NCBI GenBank assembly: GCA_008360955.1
Contig: LUCM01000554.1
Span: 22,632 to 86,631, forward strand
DNA length: 64,000 nt
Source: Fasciolopsis buskii
Lineage: Eukaryota > Platyhelminthes > Trematoda > Plagiorchiida > Fasciolidae
Direction: 5' to 3'
In this document: piece by piece, positions 47,650 to 60,343 of the stretch
How positions within the stretch are numbered: position 1 is the stretch's first letter
Layout: every line of letters starts with the position of its first letter
The notes under the pieces: model-generated
What the model saw: the letters and a program-made list of their open reading frames with translations, nothing else
Databases searched by the model: none
Told to the model about the DNA's origin: nothing
Made by a program: the position numbers and the translations under genes

Positions 47650-48440
47650 CGACGCGGATAGGGGGATGGCGAGATCAAGTATTGTTTTTCCGTCAGTTCT
47701 CTATACTCGTTCTAGGAGCTTTTGGCCTCCTGAGAGTCCGGAATGCACTATTCGGTTACAGTACTCCAGCAGCGACCGAATATGTGCCACATGAGTTAGG
47801 GAACTCTTTTAGTGTGATCTCAATGAGAGATCGTCGGATAGTGCTTAAAGCCCAAAAATCCCCTTTGCTTGCTAGTTTCTGGTGATTGGAGGATGCTAAG
47901 CAGCCCTCCGGCCGAACCTTGAAACGTAGTGATGGTAAACTCTGGGTATATCAGGGCTTTCGTTGACATAGTGCGATAGGCCTGGTTTATTGCCGTATGA
48001 CATGTTGATGCATTCGACTTCTTTTACAGATATTTTACTGCCAATTGACTAGAGAATTTTTCTATTCCTGATGTAGTCACCTCGTTTGCATACATGTCAG
48101 TGCTAGATCGGTGGGAACTGGAGATTTCGTTGGTACCGGATGGAGGTAATATAGGTCTAAGCCCGGATCCTTGAGGTATGTCACAGAACGTTAGTGACCG
48201 TTTACAGGTGACATGCAGTCCGTTGACAACAAAAATGCGGTCAGTAAGAAAGCCACGCAGTAAATCTAATTAATAGCTCGCAAAGAAACGCGTCAAAAGC
48301 TTTCACAAATCCATGAACGTGGCATTTTAAAACTGTCCGTTGAAATTGACGATGGTTTGGGTGTCCACGAAATTCGGCATGTTCACAATGTAAGACCAAC
48401 CTGGGAGGAAGTCGTCCTGGAGTAGAGAAAGGATTTTTAT
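47650..48440 (-). mobile_element. CR1/L2-like LINE RT fragment (decayed)
   Basis: Minus strand. GFVKAFDAFLCE (about 48320-48285) resembles the first catalytic block. LLTAFLLSTDC-like codons are followed in another frame by CDIPQGSGLRP (about 48188-48156), the conserved IPQGSVLGP block, then MYANEV where FADD is expected (about 48105-48080). The C-terminal block SLLEYCNRIVHSGLSGGQKLLERV is at about 47775-47700. It lies inside the spacer of the inverted repeat and next to the 3' end of CR1 copy C. Not functional. Confidence 0.65.
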
Positions 48441-48518
48441 TCATGGACTGGAAGCGATAGATTGTTGTATCGTGCGCTGAGAGATTTTGTAAGGGATTCT
48501 GATGAAACCACTTTGTCT

Positions 48519-48566
48519 ATTATTAATATTAATATTATTATTGTTGTACATTTCTCGATTTGCGAG
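48519..48566 (-). other. CR1 3'-terminal hairpin and (ATT)n tail (copy C)
   Basis: On the plus strand the tail reads TATTATTAATATTAATATT and onward. The CTCG/CGAG stem lies at 48554-48557 and 48563-48566, with the same loop (CAAAT on the element strand) as in copy A. Confidence 0.6.
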
Positions 48567-49179
48567 AACCATACGTAAGACAAGATCAAATTCTTACAAG
48601 GATTATGCGCAGAGAATGCAAATGGCAATAACCAAAAGGAATAAGGGAATGAGGGCAGACCTTTAGTTATTGGAGAAGCAAAATGGAAGGTGAAATGAGA
48701 TACTGCAAAGCAACGAAGAAAAGTACAAATATGGCATTCAGAGGAGAAAACTAAAATTCCAATTTATGGAAACCACACAAGGCTTCCCGAGACTCTTGCC
48801 AGCAGCAAACTACAAGTTGTTACGTGTTTATGTGCACTAAATCTCTACAATGCTGGCGCAAAACATGGCCGGAGCTCAACCGCGGATGTCTAGATATAGC
48901 CACATTCCCCAAAACTCAGGAGCGTTACGCAATGGACCAAAACAATGAGTTGGGGAAAGGAGAAGCAAAATTATTGGGACAGCTGGGTGTAAGTGGTGAA
49001 AACCAGGCGAAGCGTCATGTAAAGCGGGTAAGACAAGTGCCTGACTATGACAAATGGTCGAAAAAGTGGTCAAGGCAAAGTAAAACTATCACGATTGTCT
49101 CAAATTAACTGGAGCATACTCGGTGAGGCTTCCCATGTGGAACTCTCAAGAATAGCGATTTTATTTGTATGCGGATAGA

Positions 49180-50632
49180 AGTAGGCTGTAATAGAAGGTG
49201 CGTTGGATAAGAGACATTTGTGTAAATCATTCCTTAAATACACTAACCCAGAATGTCCTCCATGCTTTCACTTTTGTTGTCGAAGCTTTCCTATTAGTCG
49301 GCAGTACGGGTGCGCGAGCCGTTTCAGGGGAGGTATTAATCGTGCTTTTGCCCAATCGCAAAATGCCAGTTGAGGTATCCAATGCGATAATCCGCGTGGT
49401 TCCGGATAAGCGGGCCAGTTCTAGCTGGCAGGTTCCTAGGAGGAGTGATAGGATAGCAGATTTGGAGTTGCCATTACGAGGACGGAGCCGGCAACAGCGC
49501 GTCTAGCCCGGTTTTGGGATCAGAAACAAAAGCGAAAGGTAGCCTAGCTTGGGTTCCGGCTTGGAGTTATGCTGGTTATTGAACCAGAGTCAGTAGACCC
49601 GCAATGCAGTGCTTCTGCCACAGAGAACTTGGTAACTAGACCTGAGCTGCGGTAGCAGTTTCAGGGGTAGTTGTAGCTTTGGAGTTAACAAGAACGATCT
49701 ATTCAGCCCTATCGAGCCCGCAAAGGGGTAAGGTGATACAAGTGACGAGAATTACACAAGCAGGTGGTGTTTAAAATCACGGAGTGAATCGCAGATGATG
49801 ATCGCAGTAAAGACTCGGCCATAAATTAGGATTCTAACGCATGCTCGTAAACCTCGTCTAGTCCAATGTTAGCGCGAATCAGGTTAATTAAGAGCAAAGA
49901 ATTCAGTAGCTTTGCCAGCTGGGCTGTAAACGTGGACACCACCGCTGGGAACTAGGGAGGTTGTTCCGCTGTTTAGAGTACGCAACTGTGAGGAATTTTG
50001 CCCTAATCGATAGTCGAGTCCGGGGTATACCTAACGAGTAGTATCTACTACGAAGTGGATACGGGGAACTACGAGCGTCATGTACGGCGTTTGTAGCAGC
50101 GTGAACGGCGAAGATTGAAGAGCGGTGCAAAGTTTAATTTGACCCGAAGAAGCCTCAGTAGTTCAAGTCCAAGCAGCTCGCATCTGGCCCAGTACTTTAG
50201 GCTAGATGAAGGAAATCGGACATTTCTAGTGAATGCCTGCTGCACAACCTCCATTGCAATTCAATGAACTTTGTGTATATTCGTGAAGATAATCGAGAAC
50301 TATTGGAGACGTGGCCTAGCGCCGGACTGGAAGGTAACAGTCTTGCAATTTTGAGTGCGGAACGCCTTTAGCGGTTATTTTAGCTACGGCGGTTTGGTGG
50401 TGGGCTTGTTCATGGAAGTTGAAGGAGCAGGAGTATTGTAATCCTAAATCGTTAGCTATGTATGATATAAAATTTGGCGTGCCGTTTGTGGAGAAAGATC
50501 CCAGGGGAACATGGTATTTGTGCTATTAGAGAACTCTTGTCAGCTTGGAACTTCACAAGCCACTTGGGACATCAGTTATCAAGAGACTCTAGCTCTTCAT
50601 TGATAAGTGCAGGCGTGGAGTTACATGACCCA
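49180..50632 (-). repeat. Right arm of 1,453-bp inverted repeat
   Basis: Partner of 43352-44804. Two open frames in each arm (102 and 75 codons) translate identically, and the parts compared base by base show no difference. The spacer between arms is 4,375 bp. Confidence 0.88.
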
Positions 50633-50639
50633 GGTTCAG

Positions 50640-52930
50640 AGGATTAGACTTTTTTAATGTCAGTGACATACTGGAATGTTGTCCCTTGTCGGATATCCTT
50701 AAAATATCTTCAATATATTCCCTGAATATGAGAGGACCTCGGAAGCTTTTAATTTTACAGCGCTTGGAAATGCAACCTTTTGATTGTGTGCTTCACAGCA
50801 TTCGGAAATTCAGATGAAAGCCAGGGTGAGTGTATTTCTTACCTAGAAATCATGATTTTAGTCGGTAGTCGGGAATGGAAAGCGCAACCAAGCGCTTTTG
50901 GCATGAACAAAATGATTATTGGCACCGACCGGTGAGTAACTAGGGTCGAGAAGTCAAACTGACAGTTGAGGCAAGGTCGGCCCCTCAGGAACCCGTGTTG
51001 GGAAGGCTTCATGAGACTCTGAGCAGTAATGAAGTTAACCAATTGTTCTTTAACAATCCTTTCCATAAGCCTGAATAGAACTGGAGTGTGGTCAATAGAG
51101 CGGAAGTTTTCTGGGTCATGCTTAGAACTCCTCTTTTGGTGTAGAACAAAAATGGATGTTTTCCATTGTGGCAAAAATGTAGCGCCAGAGATGGAGAGCG
51201 AGAATAATGTTAGAGGGAGCAGAGGAAGATCTGGACCGGTGGTTCGAAATGGAACTGGTGGGATGCCATCAGGGCCAGTCCTGTCTGATGGTCTGGCACA
51301 TTTCATCACTGTAATGAGTCCAGTAACATCGAGGACAATCTAACCGAAGTTAGCACCGGTGAACTTCATAAAGTGGCAAATTGTCATTAATGGGGGTAAA
51401 AGAGAATTGTGTTGAATGATTCTGCAATTTCTACAGGGGGGCTCTATGCGCAAGCTGTTGAATATGATGATGTTCGAAATGGCTGACAATTTGGGCTGTG
51501 AGCTTTGAAAATATGGGGAGTCTTCCGAACAGGGTTAGGCGACCCAGGAGCTGATATCTCCTGCCTTTTGAATCTTAGTTCAGACTCATTAAGAAAGTCT
51601 TGTTGCAAGCGGTTAGCTTGCACTAACAGCGGGAAGTCTCCCGTTTCATTGAAGAGTTTTTGAGCCACCAAAATTTTCATCTGGAGCTGACGAACCTTAA
51701 TAGGCTTCCTGGGCTTGTGTTGGTTGATCGAAGCTAACAGATGATTAACAGTAAAAGACGTTTTATGTAAAGATGGTCTGCCGCATTCTGCGGGTCAGGC
51801 GATAAAAGGAAGCTGGACCAATCGAGTTTTCGCACAGCGTCAGGAATTTTGTCCCAACGAGTCGACATAGGAAGAGGCCGCATGGTGGGTACACATAGGT
51901 GAGGAATGTTTGTTAAGCAGAGGGAAGCTACACGTGACCATCTTGTGGTCACTCCCGGGGAAAGGTTTTAGCACTGAAACCTTAACATTAGGAGCACTAT
52001 GTGCAAAAACTAGGTCTAAGATATTGTGGAGCTTTGTGGGCGTAGTCACATGCCAAGTCCAGCCCTCAGCGTGCGTTTCAAAAACGAAGTTGATTAGGGT
52101 AGATGGAGCGGATGAAGCGGACCAACAAATTTTAGGAGCGTTGAAGTCGCCTGCAACCAGAAAGATAAAAAAAGACTTGGGTAAGACCAGAATTATCAGA
52201 ACTATTCGGGTTTGGTGGTGGGTATACATAACCAATGTGGGGGGTCAAATAATCAACGGATGTATTAGGGATCTGGATAATGCATAGTTGTGATAAGGGA
52301 GTAAATTCGGTAGAGTTACGTATATCGGCCGGCGAGGGACAGTCTTTGTTAAGGGACTTGTGGACTGACGACTAAGGCGATAGATGAAGCTTGGGAGATA
52401 AAGAGCGGATTGTCAGAGGGTGCATGTACGGTAGATGTGATATCAGTGGGGTTGGGATAGTGTTAGCTGGCCGTATTGTGACCTTGTCACGGCGGAACTG
52501 TCAACCTAGGGTGATGGTGAGGAGGAGGCTTTGGGAAATGCCGGAGAAAACGCCGATTAGCAGGAGTCAGGGAAGCAGTGTTTTGTAGCTCGGGCAATTA
52601 AGGTAAGCGCTGGACAACAGTGGGTTGGGACAGGGGTCTCGTGATAGGTTGTGGTTCAAGGGGCAAAATGCAATTATATAAAATTTACCAGGTATCCCGG
52701 GGGAGCCAAGACTGAATCGGGCAAAGCTATGAGGACACTGGAAGTTGGTATGAGGATTTAGGCATACTGGAGTAGAAAAAAGGCATTGAAATGGCGGGAA
52801 TGCACCTAAATATGGTTGACTAGCAAGTGGTTCAGAGTCGGGCGGATAAGCGGCGGATCCTACACGTGGAGAGGCACTGGTATCATACTGGAAGGTAGCA
52901 ATCGTGTTAACGAAGGACAGTGGAGGCATG
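50640..52930 (-). pseudogene. CR1 ORF2 of copy C: APE endonuclease and N-terminal RT
   Basis: 52929-52567: N-terminal stretch of ORF2 (NHNLSRDPCPNPLLSSAYLNC). 52235-51840: endonuclease with VAGDFNAPKICW (GDFN motif), ILDLVFAHSAPNVKV (DLVF) and GSDHKMVTCSF (SDH), the catalytic landmarks of APE-type LINE endonucleases. 51680-51444: linker (RLQQDFLNESELRFKRQE). 51309-50839: RT start (GPDGIPPVPFRT, IDHTPVLFRLMERIVKEQL, HGFLRGRPCLNCQFD); the first catalytic block reads FMPKALGCA and has lost its Asp. The part leading to FADD is shortened and unreadable. Frames are broken by stops. Confidence 0.85.
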
Positions 52931-52976
52931 AGTACGAAGGCCTGATCACCTCGTGATTGTAGGCGGCGGTTAGTTG

Positions 52977-54360
52977 TCAGAGCTCTTGCCGGGATGGCCT
53001 ACTCAACTTGAGTGTGCCGAGATTGCCAGGCGGCCGAGGTGTGCAGATAGGTTGATCTACTGGATTAGCAGAATGGCTAATGATGTGCGGCGTTGTGTAG
53101 TTAACTGAAAATGTGATTGGTATGCGCTTCCTGCTGGATTCAACTGATTTCGGCTGGGTGTCATGTTGTTGTTTGACAGAAGGACGAGAAAGCGCTTGAG
53201 GGCGTATCTGGGATGGGGTACATTCCAAGCGGCTGGTATTGGCCTGAAAAGACATCAATGATACGGCAATAATTTGCATTGTTACGCCGTCAGCACTCCT
53301 AAATTGGGGTACCACAGTTGTTATATTTAGATGAGCACGTTTGCGGGGTGGTTGGACGGGCGAAGGGGACTGCGTTTCATCCATATCTACCGACATTAGT
53401 CACGACTAACGGAGATGATGTCCAGGGTTACGGCTTGCGCAGCAGGTAAACGCAAAGGTGGGGTGCCACTAAAATCAGTAGATTGTGCCCATTATGCAAA
53501 TTGGTTGAAGGTGTAGTTTGTGGGAGATTTTGAGTGATCACTGCCTGAATGTTGATCCCCGTAGTGGTCACTGGGCACGGGATAGCCGGAGATGTGAGGC
53601 CATGGAGTGATTCGCGGAGAGAAGGTAGGTTATCTGAAACCATGGCAGTAGGATCATGATTTGGCCCATCAAGAGGAAACTGTACTGGCAGCGTACTGGT
53701 CAGAAGGCGAGCAGCGAACACACCCGAATTCTTGCGAAATTTAGAAGTTGAGGCAAACTTCTGTGACCGCGATGTATCTCTCTGGAGGGGAGTTTTATCC
53801 GTAGATATCTTGATATTTTTGTGAAGCGCATAGTTGGCAAGGGTTGCCATGTTTGTTATAAACTCTTTGGCGGAGTTTACCACGAAATTGGAACAAAATT
53901 GGACAGTTATTTTTGGGATATTTCGTGGGAAGCCTAGAGCACAGAAAACAGTCGTGGGTCATGCTACATACATTGATAATGGTGGATTGGACCAGTGACA
54001 GTGGGAGGCGATTAGAGATGTTAAAGCGTTCTTCGCATTTACAATGCGTTTTTGGGCTTCTTTAGCTACGGAATCAAAGAAGTGCCCTGTTTCAGAGAGA
54101 TTGCCGGCGTTGGTGTCAATGGAATGGTCAATTAGGCTGGTTAGTGCGGATAGTTTGAATGGCGAGCCCTCGATCTGCTGGACTTTGATTTATAGGTCCC
54201 TTAGTCTTTGGGTCATCAAGAGCTTTGGAACCACAATTACTGAATATGTCATTGAGCTGCACCGAGCACGATTTAGTGGCAATTCGGGATTTTAAGGGTT
54301 TTCTGAGCACAGCGGTTTGGCGCTGACGTCGCTTTGGTTCGGCTGGCGGGGGCACCGTAG
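52977..54360 (-). pseudogene. Possible CR1 ORF1 region (copy C)
   Basis: Three successive open frames on the element strand (54355-54128, 53883-53428, 53396-52977) lie directly 5' of ORF2, where CR1 elements carry ORF1. They are basic and rich in Ser, Thr, Pro and Arg (PPRKRAHLN, SSRKRIPITF), compatible with a nucleic-acid-binding ORF1 product. A CFLCSRLP stretch with paired Cys lies between the first two. I recognise no specific domain; assignment is by position. Confidence 0.45.
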
Positions 54361-54400
54361 TGGTTATCGTAAGTCAAGAACGTCTGAAGGTGCTATGAGT

Positions 54401-57400
54401 TGCTATAAAAGTTTGGTAACTTCCTAATAGGAAAAAGGATGGTGTCAAGAAATGCGAAAGCGTGCAGATGAAAAGATAAACAGACAAGCTAATTGGCAAA
54501 TTTACTCTTAAAGGTGAATCGAAAGACGGATAGAATATGCGGTTAGCAGTACAAAGGCGTTTAAAATAGGTCCGGGCTGGGGCTGAAAATTTTACAGTCC
54601 AGGCTTGAAATAAATATTGACAAAATGGTCAGCGAGAAATCAGGTCAAAGGGTAATGGTAAAAAAATTAAGGAACATTTTCAACTAGGAAAAATGTTCTA
54701 ATTCGGCTAAAATTATCACAATAACACCCCAAATTGCCAAAGCAACAACGAGAACAACTCACAGCGAGGAGCGGCTTAGCACAGTAAACCAGTTTGGTGT
54801 GTGGTCTCCTGCTACCTTCATGCAACTGGTTGATATAATAGGTATTTCCGGATGAAAGGCTACCCAAGAAGCAAAACGTTCCGTTGGCAAACCTTTGACT
54901 GCCCTTTTACAGTCACTTGACCAAACTTTTGACAATACGATTTGAGATGGGAAAAGAGCTGTACCCTAAAACCGACCGATCCCACAATTTTATTTTTTCC
55001 CACTCTCGTATTGCACTTACACCCCGAATTAAAGCGGATTGCAGAATCTACGAGTCTGCATCTACGGTACCTGCAACGCACGAACAAACGCTAATCGGAT
55101 AAACGACAACCCAAGTCCCAAACCAATTTCACATTCGATCAGAAAAACTGCAACTTCCGAGTATTGTGCTGATGTACTACGAATGACTCAATAACATGCA
55201 GCCTCCGCGCGGATTTTACATTGGTTTTGACTTTCTGTTTAACGTCCACTTTCCTATTCGCCATAGAGGCCATTCCTAGAAAAAGGTTTCTTTCATCTTT
55301 ATTGTGACCAGGATGTGAAGATCAGTTACCGTGTCAAAAATGGGTGAAAGTGAAGTTGGCTCTTGTTCATCAAAACCATCTCCAGATAAGAACCCACTTT
55401 TCATATTGGAGTTACTAGATGCACTACTAACATTATTTTTAGTTGCGGTTTAAGCAGAAGCTTTACAACCGTTAAGTTTGCACCAGCGTGGACCAGTCTT
55501 AGCCTCTGTTTCTATGACGCAAAAAACCTAAACAGAAATTAACGAAGGGCTTACCGGAAGTTGATGCCCCTAAAAGCCCATTATAGGCGGGAGTTATTTG
55601 GACACTAGAATGCTGAAGCCTGTAGCCCTGTGACCCACGGTACAGCGTGCTATAGACAGGCCTTGTTTGGATATGACGAGATGTTTCAGCAAACTTAATT
55701 TAACTCACTCTAATGCTCATTCTGCAAACTGAACCCTCTGAATTACTGATCAACAGCTCGCTCCTCCGTTAGCAGAAAGAACTACCCCACAATTTTCCCC
55801 GTAAACCACAGACAACATGGATGACGGGCATTTTCGGACTTTGGTGGGTAAGAGAAACTGACGGCGACTTCACAGATCTGCCAAACGTTTCACTCCATGT
55901 GACCTTCCCTATAGAGAACCACTTTGTGCTGTATGCAACTACAGGGTGAAATGCAATGGTGCAGCCGAGCAGATTTGCCCACTTTACCGAATTCCTTCGG
56001 AGCATAGAGGGTATCCGGCTTCCACACTCCCTTCACTGTTAGTACAAAGTTCAGTGCCAAAGTGGCTTTGTCTTGCTGCTGGATAGGCAGTCGAACATGC
56101 TTCGCTGTGTAACACTATCGGCTGATTACAGCTATCACAGGCAAGCTTGTCAAATGCGTAGACTTTACGACGAGAGATGCCACTTGGTCACCTCGGATTG
56201 TAACGCGGCTGGTCTGCAGGAAAAAAGAGCATGCCAGAGTTAGGTTTTCAAAGTTCAGGGACGGGGACGACGCCCGGCGACCTCTAGGTAAATGAAATAA
56301 TGAGCATTACGCAAAGTGGCATACATATGTATATTTATAGGTATACGGGTTCAGGTCTAGTGAATGTCGCTCATGATTTACATGAAAAAAAACATAAGAA
56401 TGTAAATACACGCTGGGAGAATCAAAGTCGCCAAATCTGAAAACAACGAGGCGAGGAAGTTTTTCTGGATGTTCAATAGCTTGCCAGGTATGAGGTATTT
56501 TTAAGTGTTTGGACAAGGCAACCGGAAAAATGAAATAAGTGTCAGTAAATAGCTGAAATGGCGTGTCTACCTAGACTGTGCGTTTAGTGTCATGATTGAC
56601 ATGCTTTGAAATCCACCTCGACATTAATGGATCACGGGTTACGTAGCTATCGCCAGGCTCTCGTCAAGATGGGTTTAGAGATCCCGCATATCCTTACCGG
56701 GCCAAAAATGGATGATTATTTTGGTGGATCTCGCCGGCTTAAGCCGTGCGCAAGATCTGACCTCAATTATTTCCTTTCTACTCTTGCTCTAGCCGGTAGT
56801 AAAACATTATTGACGCCTTTCTTCCCGCAGCAGGAGGACTACTGATAAATACTAATGGTCAAATCATGTCCAAGGCCCAAGCGTGCGCGATTCACCTCGA
56901 AAATCATCGACTATTGCCCGGCCAAATCGGCACGATATTCGTAGTCGTCACCTTGTGAGATTGCACCCCGTGCTGGACGCACAGCCCACAAGCTTACCTG
57001 GAGCCAAAACAAAAGAATAGTCCGCCTCAGGCAATCCCTGATTGACTATAGCATAAACATGTGGTGGGTGCGTAAAACCTACTCCGATGCAGTTTAGAGA
57101 AAATAATAACCAACAAGAAAACAACAGTTCATGTAACTTTTATTGGAACACACTTTATCGGACGAGGGAGTGTAAACCATTTATTTTGTTCATACGAAAT
57201 GCACGCTGTCAATCTTCTGCTTCTAAGGACGGATTCCTTGGGAAAATATGATATGGTGCTACGTAGATTCCACTTTCCGGAAAAAGTTTAACCGCATAAT
57301 TTTGCTAGCCCACAGGTGGACTATCAAATGGTTGTCGACAACCCTCTGTTAGTTTTGTAGGTGTCTTTATAAGAAGCCCCTTGGAAAGATGTGACTAAAC

Positions 57401-60213
57401 TGCTAAGGACACAACGCTGCTTTTCAGCGTGGGGGAATGATGCTGGTAGAGTCCTTTGAAACGCCGTTCGTTCAGGTGACCGAAATACTTTGAAAGGAAG
57501 CCTTCGTTGATAAGTAGGTGGTAAAGAGCCGGGAATTACGGGGTTTGGCAAAACATGTAATGGGATAAGGTTCGATTGGCATTGAGGGCGGTGCTTCAGA
57601 GGAGTTAGAGACATCGGCCACCAAATCGCGGGCGTCATCGAAGATCCTTCTGGGTTTTCTGGGGCTGGGGCGATGGGTACTTTTTCAGTCGGCTCACGTG
57701 CAGATAGACGGATGTCTTAATCTTGGGCGCGAGTGCACATAGCATGTTGTACTGTTCAGCGGTAGGCCCTGATCTGGCTCAAACGAAGAACGAACTTTTG
57801 TTCACTTTGCCTACGACCAGACTCCTTCATCTATCGAGCGTTTCACTGGGAGTAGGAGGCAACTCTTCCTGCTGCAGGAGGTTTGGAACCCCGTGAAAAT
57901 GTGCCGAAATTGAGTTTCTCCAGTCAAACAGTAATCTTCCAGCGACCTGTGGTGGGGAACTCGTGGCGTTGTCGGAGGTTCAAGAAAAAGTTGACAGCTC
58001 GTGAGTTCACCTTTTTGAAGGGACAAGCAAAACTTGAGCGCATTTGAATCGGTGGTCAAAGCGGGCAAGCAGGTGGCCGCAGGTGGTAGAGGCAGACAGA
58101 AAATCGTATCAACCCGGAGTTAGGACTAATTATACTAGGGCTAGGTTTCGGCTTCCCCGAATTCTGGAAAACCCCTTATCTCGAGTTCATTTTCCTTCGA
58201 GAGCACTTTCTAAGAAGGAACTTCCAAAGGTGAACTCAGGGCGATCACCACTTGGACAGCCGATGCCCTACAAGTTGAATTAGCAAGTGATTAGGAGGTT
58301 AGTGAAGCTTCCCCACTGAGGCAGTCCATCCAGAATGCTCAGTGGCCACATGCTGTCCTGGATATTGCAAGCAAAAGGTCTGAAGGTTGCAACAAAAAGT
58401 GAAATGTTCAGGCTTGGGAGGCGGAAAGTGAAAAAGTGCGGTACATTAGGTCAAAAGTCCTGATGCTTGAGGCAAAGGAGCGGAGAAGGAGTTTCCTCAT
58501 TGCAAAAGAGCTAGAACTCTGCTCTTATTTGAGTCCTTCCTGATTGCTAAAAACTCAGGGATGGCCATTTATGACTCGCAAATATCAGAGAAAAGTCAGG
58601 TTTCCGTGTTACAAATTAGCTGATTATTTGGAGCTAGTTGTTGAAGTTGTGGTATTTCCTTGAGTGGCTTAGATAGTTGAAGTTAGAAACCGGAGCGTAG
58701 GTTCACGAGTTGCTGCAGGACTCCACGAGCCATATAGTTCATAGGTTGGTTGGAATGATACAAGGGGTTAGAATGGCAGAGGCCATATATTGGTGAGGAT
58801 TTGTGGTGGTTGGGGCCCGAAGTTTGGCAGGGATCGTTAGTGGTGCAAGGTAGGAACATACATTAACCTGGGATCTATCTGAAAACACTGTGACAACAGT
58901 GGCGCTTTGCCTGTAAGCCTTTTTCGCCAGTGTGTTGTTGCATTCCGCTGGGTGTGTTTTGGTTGTTTGGGAGGGAACTTCGGGATCGGGGGGGTTAAAT
59001 GCTGCGTGCCTCAGCTTGAAGCTTCAAGTCGAATGCTTGCAAAAAGGTGATGGTTTCCGAGCCCGTAGTTTTTCTCATTGAGGCTTGTTTTCACCTGATG
59101 GACCAACCCCCTTGGCGCGCTTATTGGAACGCGGGAAGATACAGCAGGGAGACCACAGAAACGAGGGTTACAGGTTTGGGTTTCAAGGCGGTGCATCTTC
59201 ACAACAGGGCGTGCCGCTAATTTCGGATTTTCACGCTTACTCAGTTCTAGCTGTTCACAAGTGGCCTGCTTACGCCGTCGCAGGTGGAAGGGTTTATCAG
59301 CTGAGACTCCTCCAAGCTCTTTGAATTCCCATCTGAATGGATAGCCTATCAAATTTACTTCCTTGAGGCTGTCGCGGACTGCGTGTTTATTGGGACACCG
59401 TGAATTTCGTACGATTTCTTGTAGTCCAGAAAATGCGCTGACCACTGGAGAAATGCAGGAGTTAGGTGTGATATTTACCTGCATTAAATCATCTTTGGGA
59501 AGCCTTTTTAGGTAGCACTGCTACAGGATGACGCTTTTTGTGCGCCTCTCAGACTCGATGGTCACTTTTGCAGCCTCCGTAATTTTCTGAGTGGAGATCC
59601 TAATCGATTCGTCTCGGGCTCTTGGTTCCTGGAGAGCTTCCGAATTTAAATGCTTGAGACCGAAAATGAAGTCTGTTAACAAGGCCACTGTTGCATCAAA
59701 CCGGGAGATCTCTGTCCCTTCTCCGGCAAAAGTTCAGCCCCGTAGACTTTTGGGATGACAGACTTCGATATTGAGCAATATCTCAAAACTTTGAGTTCTT
59801 AAACTGTGAACTAATATCATCTGTCGTGAGCCGAACTGAACTGTCCGGCCCTTCCTATCCTCCAGACACATTTTAAGCAACCTCACATCCACCGACATTA
59901 CCAGTTCTACTCTACCCACATAGACCATCGAACGTTATTCTCTGCCAATCAAAAGGTTTCATCCCGCGGGCATTCATTTTCCGCCCGAATTGGTGGACCT
60001 GCCAAGTGTTTTTGTCGCGTTGCTGGTGCTTGCTTTCACCCCTTTCAGAATCCTCATTCTATGGAAATTCCATGGGTGCTTCGCCAATACCCTTTGGAAT
60101 CGACCATCAATCCATCTGGACAAAAAAATACCCGTCAGTCAAAGCTCGGGGAGATATCAGAGCCAGGAAAAGCACTGAACTAGACTCCCCGTGGCTCATG
60201 TCGCAAGCCCTGC
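54401..60213. other. About 5.8 kb without a recognised gene
   Basis: No family recognised. Unidentified frames: 56606-56845 (plus), 57324-57638, 57811-58068 and 59011-59484 (all minus; the last has 157 codons, starts ATG, and is basic). The minus-strand frames from 59.5 to 57.3 kb form a loose series and could be an old retroelement, but no motif supports it. Confidence 0.3.
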
Positions 60214-60343
60214 GACCAGACCAGACCATACAAGACCAGACCAGACCATACCAGACCAGACCAGACCATACCATACCATACCAGACCAGACCATACCATA
60301 CCAGACCAGACCAGACCAGACCATACCGGACCCGACCAGACCG
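60214..60343. repeat. Pentanucleotide microsatellite (GACCA/TACCA)n
   Basis: About 26 consecutive 5-bp units, mainly GACCA interspersed with TACCA, with a few variants at the right end (GACCC, GACCG). Open frames crossing it are an artefact of the 5-bp unit, which keeps all frames free of stops. Confidence 0.95.

Larger units (their letters stand above)
48518..54400 (-). mobile_element. CR1-type LINE, copy C (nearly full length)
   Basis: Reading the minus strand: possible ORF1 region (54360-52977), ORF2 with APE endonuclease (52930-51840), RT (51700-50640) and C-terminal region, then a 3' section ending in a hairpin and an (AAT/ATT)n tail at 48543-48519. It is the only CR1 copy here that keeps the endonuclease. 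The 5' end near 54400 is approximate. The segment 49180-50632 is identical to part of copy B in inverted orientation. Confidence 0.85.

Noticed and set aside
59011..59484. 157-codon ATG-initiated frame on the minus strand
   Set aside because: It starts with ATG and is basic, but no domain is recognised, nearby frames do not form a consistent gene, and length alone is not decisive. Noted only in the interval description.
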